The notes under the pieces were generated by a model. It saw only the letters and a program-made list of their open reading frames with translations, made no database searches and had not been told where the DNA came from. Positions 1-6,030 of a stretch of DNA of 7,474 bases are shown here, one piece after another. Source of the DNA: an uncultured Cytophagaceae bacterium. GTDB lineage: Bacteria > Bacteroidota > Bacteroidia > Cytophagales > Spirosomataceae. The first letter of the stretch is position 1. Each line of letters begins with the position of its first letter. The stretch is from contig CAJCBY010000336.1 of the NCBI GenBank assembly GCA_903960725.1, forward strand, positions 1-7,474. The letters are read 5' to 3'. A program made the position numbers and the translations under genes.

Positions 1-35
1 CAGAACTGAGTCGCTTTTAAATATAAAAGACTGGT

Positions 36-545
36 TTATTTCAAGTAGAAAGAAACCGATGATTTGTCCCAATCCAAGGTCACTTGACCCGCAGCTGTTA
101 CACCGATCGTGAATTGCTCCGTGTGCGCATGCTCACTCACGCGGGCCTTTACACGTAACACGTCATTCGCCGCTTTGTACGTGTAAGCACCCCACATTTT
201 AGCTTCCTTGTTAAAGATAATCGTCCATTCTGTCTCCCCTGGGATTGATAATAAAGAATAAACACCTTTTGCTAAGGTTTTACCTTGAACCGTGATATCA
301 TTTGAAATCTCGAACGTAGTCGCTTCGTTCGCGCCTGTTCTCCACACTTCACCGTAAGGAACAATTGCCTTCATCTCTTTAGACCCAAATACCAAACGTC
401 CTTTTACTGATGGCTGCGCATATTTAATCATAACCTCTGTAGTCCCTACTTTTTGAGTAACAACTGCCGGTGGCGATGGAATTACTTTCTGTGATAAAAC
501 AGAGAAAGAAACTAAACAGGATAATAACAATAAGTACTTTTTCAT
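36..545 (-). CDS. Exported DUF2911 family protein
   Basis: A 169-residue protein matching the DUF2911 family, common in Bacteroidota and of unknown biochemical function. Residues 1-18 form a signal peptide: MKK, a Leu-rich core, then SVLS before Q19-K20, so signal peptidase I should leave an N-terminal Gln. Cys10 sits in an LLSC context but is too close to the N-terminus for a credible lipobox. Family hallmarks, from memory, are SPPAVVTQKVGTTEV (24-38), KGRLVFG, the signature VPYGEVWRTGANEATTF near 62-78, GVYSLLSIPGETEWT and the WGAYTY segment. It lacks membrane segments after the signal and should be periplasmic or surface-exposed. It begins 20 bp after the DUF5916 gene ends and is probably co-transcribed with it; the gap is A/T-rich with no obvious Shine-Dalgarno, as usual in this phylum. 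Length is normal and the gene looks intact. The family assignment is secure; the function is unknown. Confidence 0.9.
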   Translation of the reverse strand: MKKYLLLLSCLVSFSVLSQKVIPSPPAVVTQKVGTTEVMIKYAQPSVKGRLVFGSKEMKAIVPYGEVWRTGANEATTFEISNDITVQGKTLAKGVYSLLSIPGETEWTIIFNKEAKMWGAYTYKAANDVLRVKARVSEHAHTEQFTIGVTAAGQVTLDWDKSSVSFYLK

Positions 546-565
546 AGATATGTGATTTATTTAGA

Positions 566-2794
566 TTACAAATTAAGCCAATAATTCAATTTCACCACCA
601 CTGAACGGTTGCGAATTTGCATAAATTCTGGAAAATAATTGTCCGTATATACTAAGAACAAATCGGATGCAGGCTTGTAGCGCCATTGTAAACGCGCATT
701 TAGATTGATATTTTTCGTCTGCTGATTGATTTGAAAGAAGGTAGCAAAGAACAATTTATTCGTAAATGTGATATCAATTTTTGGTCGAATAATCCAGAAA
801 TTAGAGGACACCTTTCTGGTGGGCGTCTTTTCGGTTCCCGGAATCGTCACATCCACAATATCATTATAATCTACGGCCACAGAGAAACTGCCATAAGGCT
901 GAAAACGATAGCCGACATCCGCAGTAAGGCCCGTGCGCCATCCTTGGCCATAATAACCCCCTATTCTAGAAGTTAACGCATACGTAAACAACTTAATGGG
1001 CGAAGAACCATAACGCGCATTCAATGCGTACCAGTCGTGTTCTGTACCCCTTTTCAAGGCGGTGTTCCCCATCCGAGTCGCATCGAAATCATACAATAAT
1101 TTCACATAATCATAGGATAGATACACCCCAAAAGTCGAGCGATCCTTCATAGTTCCATCGTAAGCGATATAGGTGGTATTATCGGTATATGTGCCTTGGT
1201 TGTTCCAATAGCTCATCGACATGGCTGAAAATGTCGTGTAAAAGACATTCGTGGTTTTGTCTTTCGGGTAGAAATTCTTTGCGGCATCGGTCTGTACCTG
1301 GAAAAAGTTAATCCGAGGTACATAGCCCGTTTCAGGATTGTAATTCTCCCCTACCCACGATTCTTTAATGCCAAATGTCCAGTTGTTGTCTTTGTAGGCC
1401 AAAGCCGCCGCTTGCGCAAAACTCTTATCCTTTTGCAAAGGACTAATCGTGTTCGCATAAAAGAGTGTTCCGGTCCAGAAATTATTTGCGGATGCTAAAT
1501 TGTACTCAAAACCCAAATCGCGATTAAAGGCCTGAAAACCATTCGAACGTTGTAAATCTGAATCCAGAAAGGATTGCTTATTCACCATGTAAGCCCCTAT
1601 ATTCGAGCGCGCAAAAACCTTGCGTTGCAGAGCGACCATGGAATAGTTTTGGGTAGGTACCCCCTTCACTTCATTCCGTTCTGATTGTACATTCAAGGCC
1701 CCAATCCGCCAATCCTGATTCAGTTTACCACTTAAACGGGCTCCATAGGTAATAGGAGTCTGCTCATAAATCCCTGTCTTAGGGTTCAAGGCTATACCGA
1801 TTCTTCTCGTAAAGAAGGGCCGAATGCTCTCCGTACCAAATCCATCAAACAAATCAGAGTTCTCAATGAAAAACTGTCTTTTCTCCGGATAAAATAGCTC
1901 AAAACGGTCTAGATTTGTCTGCTGCCTATCCACATCCACTTGAGAGAAATCCGGATTTAAGGTCATATCCAAGTTCAATCCTGAATTAATCGAGACTTTA
2001 ATATCACCCCCTATTTGATTGCGCATTTTAGCCGGGTCATTTGTCTCATAATTTGCCGTGACCCCGGATAAAACATACGGAATAAAGGAGATGTTTTTCT
2101 TAGGGGTAGGTGGAGGAGTATCCCAAACCAATACACCGGCAAAGGCTAAAGAGGCAGTAGGGAATTGCCGAGGGACAGGAGCCCAGGCAGATTTTTCTTT
2201 GGCCTTCAAATCATAACGGGAAAAATTAATCCCCCAGCGCTGAAGATTGCCCTTATAACGAATCGACTTGAACGGAATCGCCGCTTCAAAAATCCAGGAA
2301 TCTCGCTTGTACGTAGTCGCCGATTCCCATTTATTATCCCAATTTAAATTCACTTTAGAGCCCTCAGACATCTGCCCATCCCATTGCGCACCTGCCGCAT
2401 TCGCCCCAAAGGCAAATCCAGTCGTCTTATCTTCAAACGTATCAATGAACACTAAAAAATTATCATTCACCCCAAAACCGAAATCACGCTTCATCGATTC
2501 CACCACAAAAGCGCCCGGTTCTTTCAAAAAACACTCCGCCGAGATATAAATGTATTTATCATCGTAGGTCATCTTTACATCCGTACGCACTTGGGCACAG
2601 AGGGAATCATAGGGGTTACACATCATGAAATCACTCACGGCTGCGGACTGAAACCAGGCATTTTCGTCTAGTACTCCATCAATTTTAATCGCACCTGTGC
2701 TTTTTTTGATATGCATTTGGAAGTTTTCATTCTTCTTTTGGGCATATAGCGAGGTAGTTATTAAAACAAAAAGTAACCAGATGTATTTTTTCAT
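566..2794 (-). CDS. CBM9-like / DUF5916 outer-membrane protein
   Basis: A 742-residue exported protein. Residues 1-18 are a signal peptide ending SLYA before Q19-K20. Residues about 30-225 form a family-9 carbohydrate-binding-like beta-sandwich, with the opening motif IKIDGVLDENAW (36-47) and a YDDKYIYISAE strand. A proline-rich linker (PPPTP, 227-231) leads to DUF5916, roughly 235-742. Its hallmark is PDFSQVDVDRQQTNLDRFEL (281-300), followed by FYPEKRQFFIE. The remainder is rich in alternating aromatic strands and ends in LNYWLNL, consistent with an outer-membrane beta-barrel; this topology is inferred. Homologues are usually annotated as carbohydrate-binding family 9 or putative hydrolase proteins, but I see no recognisable catalytic motif and no activity can be assigned. 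The CBM9-like domain carries three cysteines (59, 66, 88). It is first in a probable two-gene unit with DUF2911 and is divergent from yebC. The start is supported by the signal peptide beginning at this Met. Confidence 0.88.
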   Translation of the reverse strand: MKKYIWLLFVLITTSLYAQKKNENFQMHIKKSTGAIKIDGVLDENAWFQSAAVSDFMMCNPYDSLCAQVRTDVKMTYDDKYIYISAECFLKEPGAFVVESMKRDFGFGVNDNFLVFIDTFEDKTTGFAFGANAAGAQWDGQMSEGSKVNLNWDNKWESATTYKRDSWIFEAAIPFKSIRYKGNLQRWGINFSRYDLKAKEKSAWAPVPRQFPTASLAFAGVLVWDTPPPTPKKNISFIPYVLSGVTANYETNDPAKMRNQIGGDIKVSINSGLNLDMTLNPDFSQVDVDRQQTNLDRFELFYPEKRQFFIENSDLFDGFGTESIRPFFTRRIGIALNPKTGIYEQTPITYGARLSGKLNQDWRIGALNVQSERNEVKGVPTQNYSMVALQRKVFARSNIGAYMVNKQSFLDSDLQRSNGFQAFNRDLGFEYNLASANNFWTGTLFYANTISPLQKDKSFAQAAALAYKDNNWTFGIKESWVGENYNPETGYVPRINFFQVQTDAAKNFYPKDKTTNVFYTTFSAMSMSYWNNQGTYTDNTTYIAYDGTMKDRSTFGVYLSYDYVKLLYDFDATRMGNTALKRGTEHDWYALNARYGSSPIKLFTYALTSRIGGYYGQGWRTGLTADVGYRFQPYGSFSVAVDYNDIVDVTIPGTEKTPTRKVSSNFWIIRPKIDITFTNKLFFATFFQINQQTKNINLNARLQWRYKPASDLFLVYTDNYFPEFMQIRNRSVVVKLNYWLNL

Positions 2795-2808
2795 TCTTGC
2801 AATTTAGG

Positions 2809-2816
2809 CAAAATTC
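2809..2816 (-). promoter_or_regulatory. Weak candidate -7 box for the DUF5916-DUF2911 unit
   Basis: Read leftward, this is GAATTTTG, one mismatch from the Bacteroidota -7 consensus TAnnTTTG, 14 bp before the DUF5916 start codon. It would give a leader of under ten bases. No TTG-type -33 element lies at the usual distance; instead a C/A-rich homopolymer stretch is found upstream. Low confidence: the true promoter could lie elsewhere in the divergent region. Confidence 0.25.
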
Positions 2817-2829
2817 TCAGGTATCAAGC

Positions 2830-2854
2830 GGGGGTCTATGGGGGGATTTTTTTT
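2830..2854. repeat. Homopolymer tracts G5, G6 and T8 in the divergent intergenic region
   Basis: The + strand reads five G, then TCTAT, six G, one A and eight T. The block lies between the starts of the leftward DUF5916 gene and rightward yebC, in the only sizeable non-coding gap of the window. It could be an A-tract promoter element or a slippage-prone spacer, or it may have no function. Two G runs alone do not make a standard four-run G-quadruplex. Confidence 0.6.
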
Positions 2855-2886
2855 AGCTCAGATAGCGGAATTCCATCAGCTTGTTT

Positions 2887-2894
2887 TATTTTTG
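2887..2894 (+). promoter_or_regulatory. Probable -7 promoter box of yebC
   Basis: TATTTTTG matches the Bacteroidota primary sigma factor -7 consensus TAnnTTTG exactly. Transcription would begin around position 2900, giving a leader of about 14 bases before the yebC ATG. No convincing -33 TTG is found about 20 bp upstream, so the call rests on the -7 match and its position. Confidence 0.5.
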
Positions 2895-2913
2895 CACTGT
2901 AAAATAATGAACT

Positions 2914-3630
2914 ATGGGAAGAGCCTTCGAATTTAGAAAAGCGAGAAAATTCAAACGTTGGGGTCAAATGGCCAAAACCTTTACCAAAATCGGTAAAGAT
3001 ATTGTGATTGCAGTGAAATCTGGAGGTGGTGATCCTACATCAAACTCCCGTTTACGTGCGATCATCCAAAACGCGAAGGCTGTGAACATGCCGAAGGAAA
3101 ACGTAGAACGTGCGATCAAACGCGCTACTTCAAAAGACCAAGAGGATTACAAAGAGATTGTTTACGAAGGATACGCACAACATGGTATTGCCATTCTAGT
3201 AGAAACAACCACAGATAACATCAATCGTACCGTAGCTAACATCCGCTCTTCCTTCACGAAATGCGGGGGTAGTTTAGGAACAACCGGGATGCTAGATTTC
3301 ATCTTCACCCGCAAATCGGTATTTAAAATCGCTGCGAAACCAGAGATCGATTTGGAAGAATTAGAATTCGACTTAATTGACCTAGGTGGGGATGAAGTAT
3401 TCTTAGACGAGGAAACGAATCAGATCAATATCTATGGGGAGTTCACGGCTTTTGGGGCTATTCAAAAATTCTTAGAAGAAAAAGGCTTTGAATTAATGGG
3501 AGCAGACTTCGAACGCATCCCGAACGAGACCAAAGAAATCTCTGATGAACATATCGCAGACGTCGAAAAACTCATCGAGCGTCTAGAAGAAGACGACGAT
3601 GTGCAGAACGTCTACCACAATATGGGATAA
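2914..3630 (+). CDS. yebC: YebC/PmpR (TACO1-like) family protein
   Basis: A full-length 238-residue YebC/PmpR family protein, acting in the cytoplasm. The start is fixed by the N-terminus MGRAFEFRKARKFKRWGQMA, the form usual in Bacteroidota, equivalent to MAGHSKWANIKHRK in E. coli. Other family signatures are KTFTKIGKDI, the SNSRLRAIIQNAKAVNMPKE segment (about 43-62), YEGYAQHGIAILVE, TDNINRTVANIR, GGSLGTTGMLDFIF and the C-terminal EEDDDVQNVYHN. The family was long annotated as DNA-binding transcription regulators. Work on bacterial members and the mitochondrial relative TACO1 points to a role in translation, easing ribosome stalling at proline-rich stretches. Which role applies here cannot be told from sequence. 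It is a single-gene unit with its own candidate promoter and terminator. Its stop codon is only 3 bp from the stop of the convergent Nudix-like gene. Confidence 0.95.
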   Translation: MGRAFEFRKARKFKRWGQMAKTFTKIGKDIVIAVKSGGGDPTSNSRLRAIIQNAKAVNMPKENVERAIKRATSKDQEDYKEIVYEGYAQHGIAILVETTTDNINRTVANIRSSFTKCGGSLGTTGMLDFIFTRKSVFKIAAKPEIDLEELEFDLIDLGGDEVFLDEETNQINIYGEFTAFGAIQKFLEEKGFELMGADFERIPNETKEISDEHIADVEKLIERLEEDDDVQNVYHNMG

Positions 3631-3633
3631 AAT

Positions 3634-4380
3634 CTACGAAGCGGAGGACATAAAAGCCTCCGCTTTTTTCTTGTCCAAACGGTATAAATAAGGGGCCTTG
3701 TGCGCTCCTCCCGTATATTTCTTTTCGATACGCTCTAGAATATCCAAGCTCAACATCTTGCGCTGAAAATTAGTCCTGACTAATGACTTGCCTAAAATGG
3801 TCTCGTAGACCTGCTGCAATTCAGACATCGTAAAGGTCTCGGGCAATAAATTAAAGGCCGCTAATTTTGTATCAATAGAAGCGCGTAAATGGGCTAAACC
3901 TTTAGTAACAATCGCATTGTGATCTAAAAATAAGGACGGAATCTGATCTACATCCATCCAAGCCGAATCGTCCGACACATCATTCAAAGTCACCTGCACT
4001 TTCGAATACTCCACTAGCGCATAATAACCAATTGTGATGTAGCGATTAGATAACCAGGTTAAATCTTCTTTCGAGCGACCCATGGCCAGGTTTATTTCCT
4101 CATGCTTTTCGAACGCACCGATGTTTCTTTTGAGATCGCCAAAGGCATGAAACTGTTGCAAATAGATATCCTCTAACCCTGTTCTCTGCCACAAGACGCG
4201 CTTCGCAGCGTCATCCGCATCCTCCTCTTTTCCAATAAATCCACCAGGCAAAGTCCAGACTTCGTTATTTTTAAACTTCAACAAAAGTACCTTTAATTGA
4301 TTCTCTTGAAATCCAAAAATGACGCAGTCCACCGAAATATTCGGCAACCAATCCCCCTTTAAGACATCCCTATTTGGCAT
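3634..4380 (-). CDS. Nudix-fold winged-helix transcription regulator (NrtR/AraR-like), catalytically degenerate
   Basis: A 248-residue cytoplasmic protein in two parts. Residues about 15-150 are a Nudix fold (ISVDCVIFGF, then VWTLPGGFIGKEEDADDAA). Residues about 178-240 are a winged-helix DNA-binding domain (LLPETFTMSELQQVYETILG, then the likely recognition helix VRTNFQRKMLSL and the wing GGAHKAPYLYRLD). This architecture is that of NrtR (NAD metabolism) and Bacteroides AraR (arabinose), in which the Nudix part binds a nucleotide or sugar effector. The Nudix box GX5EX7REUXEEXGU keeps G47, E53, R61 and G68. The core reads R61-V-L-W-Q65-R66, so all three metal-binding glutamates are replaced and hydrolase activity is unlikely. 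It is the last gene of the leftward run; its start overlaps the SGNH gene by 11 bp, implying translational coupling. The target and effector cannot be read from the window. It could regulate its own operon, whose promoter lies outside. Confidence 0.85.
   Translation of the reverse strand: MPNRDVLKGDWLPNISVDCVIFGFQENQLKVLLLKFKNNEVWTLPGGFIGKEEDADDAAKRVLWQRTGLEDIYLQQFHAFGDLKRNIGAFEKHEEINLAMGRSKEDLTWLSNRYITIGYYALVEYSKVQVTLNDVSDDSAWMDVDQIPSLFLDHNAIVTKGLAHLRASIDTKLAAFNLLPETFTMSELQQVYETILGKSLVRTNFQRKMLSLDILERIEKKYTGGAHKAPYLYRLDKKKAEAFMSSAS
3639..3669 (+). terminator. Intrinsic terminator of yebC, inside the convergent gene
   Basis: A perfect 9-bp stem, AAGCGGAGG pairing with CCTCCGCTT, encloses a 9-base loop. 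On the + strand a run of six T follows (its first two bases belong to the stem), then CTTG. It begins 8 bases after the yebC stop codon. The whole hairpin lies in the last codons of the leftward Nudix-like gene, where it encodes most of KAEAFMSSA. On the minus strand the hairpin is followed by CGTAGATTTT, without an immediate U-run, so it should work mainly for yebC. Confidence 0.85.
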
Positions 4381-5026
4381 ACTTTTGAATAAAGTTTTGT
4401 ATCTGCTTCGCGAAAATCACGTAGCCCTTTTCATTCAGGTGCAATCGATCCGCCACGAAAATGTCCTGCATTAAAGTCCCGTCTGCGTTGTAAAAAGGGG
4501 AGTGCATATCGATTACATAATGTCCTTTTTTCTTCGCAGCGATGTCAACGATGCGCTGATTTAAATCCTGTTGTTTCGCTTTCAACGCCTCACGCGCTAA
4601 ACTAGGACGAGCAGAAACGAAAACTAACTTAGCCTTAGGCACTTGCTTCGCTAAACGTGCGGAGAATTCCTCGAACTGCAGGGCAATCTCCTCCGGACTT
4701 TGGCCACCGGTTAGGTCGTTATCTCCTTCGTACATGAACACCCAAGAGGGCTGGTATTTCACCACCATACGATCGAAATAATACAAGGCTTCTTTCAAGG
4801 TGCTCCCTCCAAAACCACGATTGAGTGCATTCATCCCCTTCATGTCCGCATCGAAGTTTTTCCATAAACGGAAGCTAGAGGAGCCGATGAATAATTTCAT
4901 CCCTTTGGCTGGCATAGCAATGGAATCTTGCTTTTCGAAAGCTACAATTTCTTTTTCGAAGCGATTCAGAGACTTCTGCGCGAATACGCTGAAGGATAAT
5001 AACAGGAAAAGAAGGATCTTATTCAT
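4370..5026 (-). CDS. Exported SGNH/GDSL-family hydrolase
   Basis: A 218-residue secreted protein. Residues 1-16 are a signal peptide (MNKILLFLLLSFSVFA) cut before Q17-K18; there is no lipobox Cys. SGNH blocks are all present: block I LFIGSSSFRLW with nucleophile Ser50 (G48-S-S50 replacing GDS), block II NRGFGGST (glycine at 73/74), block III YEGDND with Asn103, and block V DRLH with Asp193 and His196. The full Ser-Gly-Asn-His set implies an active esterase, lipase or acetyl-xylan/peptidoglycan O-deacetylase type enzyme in the periplasm or outside; the substrate cannot be assigned. Close relatives are often annotated as G-D-S-L family lipolytic proteins. Its ATG overlaps the end of the oxidoreductase gene by 8 bp (ATGAATAA), and its own end overlaps the regulator gene by 11 bp. 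Both neighbours are cytoplasmic, so it would act on an external substrate whose product could feed them; this is inference. Confidence 0.88.
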   Translation of the reverse strand: MNKILLFLLLSFSVFAQKSLNRFEKEIVAFEKQDSIAMPAKGMKLFIGSSSFRLWKNFDADMKGMNALNRGFGGSTLKEALYYFDRMVVKYQPSWVFMYEGDNDLTGGQSPEEIALQFEEFSARLAKQVPKAKLVFVSARPSLAREALKAKQQDLNQRIVDIAAKKKGHYVIDMHSPFYNADGTLMQDIFVADRLHLNEKGYVIFAKQIQNFIQKYAK

Positions 5027-6014
5027 TAGGATATTTTAAACCGATTTGAGAACGTATTTCATCTAATAAAGCCATTAAGTCTGTACTGAAAGCGTGCGTC
5101 ATCAAGGCATTTTCCGTGCGTCCAGCACGTAAATCTGCTTGCACTGCCTCCGCTTCGTAACTATATCCCCAGCCTAAGCGCTCTGTTTCATAGAACGTCT
5201 CTTGCTCAGTCTCGTGTATGGTCACGGTGATACCTTTCGTCTCGTGGAAGCGAGAATGCATATGGATCTTGCCTTTCGTCCCGTGAATTTCACAGGTCGT
5301 ATCGGTCTTCGTGGCAAAAGTAGAGAACAAGGTCGCCGTCGCTCCCGAGCTGTATTTCAACGCAATGGACGTATTCATATCCACTCCCGTGGGCGCCATG
5401 ACGCCGGTAGCCTTCATTTCTAAAGGATTTCCTAACACGAATTTGGAGATAAACAAAGGGTAAATGCCGATGTCTAATAAGGATCCACCGGTCAAAGCTG
5501 GGTTGAACCAACGTGCCTCCGCATCATACGGCGCCTGAAAACCGAAGTCTGCCGCTAGGTGAATGATGTCCCCGATTACGCCAGAGGCTAGAATCTCTTG
5601 CAGTTTCACGATGGACGGATGAAAACGCGTCCATAAAGCCTCCATTAAGAAGATTTTTTTGTCACGCGCGGTTTGAATCATCTCCGCCACTTGCTTTGAA
5701 TTAATGGCAAAGGCTTTCTCGCATAACACAGGAATGCCTGCATTCAAGCACAATAGCGTGTGCTCGTGGTGCAATCCATGGGGAGAGGCGATGTAAACCA
5801 CATCGATTTCACCACTAGAAAGCATCGCTTCATACGAACCAAAACATTTTATATCTGGACCATAATGAGACGCAAATTCTTGCGCACGAGAAATATCTCT
5901 GGAGGAAACGGCAGCTAAATAACCGTCTTTTACAAAAGCTAAATCGTCTGCAAATTTGCGGGCAATTCCGCCGCATGCTAATATACCCCAACGAATGGGT
6001 CCTGTATTTTTCAT
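5019..6014 (-). CDS. Gfo/Idh/MocA family NAD(P)-dependent oxidoreductase
   Basis: A 331-residue cytoplasmic dehydrogenase without a signal peptide. An N-terminal Rossmann domain spans about 5-125: GILACGGIARKF (10-21) is the dinucleotide loop, followed by AAVSSRD at the second strand, VVYIASPHGLH (72-82) and the family motif LCEKAFAIN (97-105) with the conserved Lys100. The C-terminal alpha/beta domain carries MEALWTRFHP (124-133), GGSLLDIGIYP (176-186) and EIHGTKGKI (242-250). These resemble the dimeric dihydrodiol dehydrogenase/glucose-fructose oxidoreductase branch. Substrates there are sugars, inositols or trans-diols, and specificity cannot be predicted. The EKP motif reads EKA, a variant I recall from related bacterial members. 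It starts 16 bp after serC (gap TAAATAACCTAAAACT on the coding strand, A-rich, no Shine-Dalgarno) and overlaps the SGNH gene by 8 bp. Length is typical. Confidence 0.9.
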   Translation of the reverse strand: MKNTGPIRWGILACGGIARKFADDLAFVKDGYLAAVSSRDISRAQEFASHYGPDIKCFGSYEAMLSSGEIDVVYIASPHGLHHEHTLLCLNAGIPVLCEKAFAINSKQVAEMIQTARDKKIFLMEALWTRFHPSIVKLQEILASGVIGDIIHLAADFGFQAPYDAEARWFNPALTGGSLLDIGIYPLFISKFVLGNPLEMKATGVMAPTGVDMNTSIALKYSSGATATLFSTFATKTDTTCEIHGTKGKIHMHSRFHETKGITVTIHETEQETFYETERLGWGYSYEAEAVQADLRAGRTENALMTHAFSTDLMALLDEIRSQIGLKYPNE

Positions 6015-6030
6015 AGTTTTAGGTTATTTA

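Noticed and set aside
14..29. CTTTTA-AATA-TAAAAG inverted repeat downstream of the DUF2911 gene
   Set aside because: The stem is short and nearly all A/T, and no U-run follows in the leftward direction, so it is too weak to call a terminator.
63..545. Lipoprotein signal (Cys10) in the DUF2911 protein
   Set aside because: The hydrophobic stretch before Cys10 is too short for a lipobox, and a good signal peptidase I site lies at residues 18/19.
731..976. 81-codon + strand open frame
   Set aside because: It lies antisense inside the DUF5916 gene, has a low-complexity basic/Ile-rich translation and no family resemblance; a shadow frame.
2165..2549. Two overlapping + strand open frames of 60 and 93 codons
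   Set aside because: Both are antisense to the CBM9-like part of the DUF5916 gene, with no start context or recognisable domain.
2830..2845. G-quadruplex in the intergenic region
   Set aside because: Only two G runs are present; four separate runs of three would have to be forced out of them with no loop between halves.
2907..2936. Nine-codon ATG...TAG frame overlapping the yebC start out of frame
   Set aside because: It could be an upstream regulatory ORF, but such short frames arise by chance in A/T-rich leaders and nothing supports its translation.
4800..5039. 79-codon + strand open frame
   Set aside because: Antisense to the SGNH signal-peptide region and the oxidoreductase end; the translation looks random.
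5202..5511. 73-codon open frames on each strand inside the oxidoreductase gene
   Set aside because: Both overlap strongly conserved Gfo/Idh/MocA coding sequence in other frames and show no domain.
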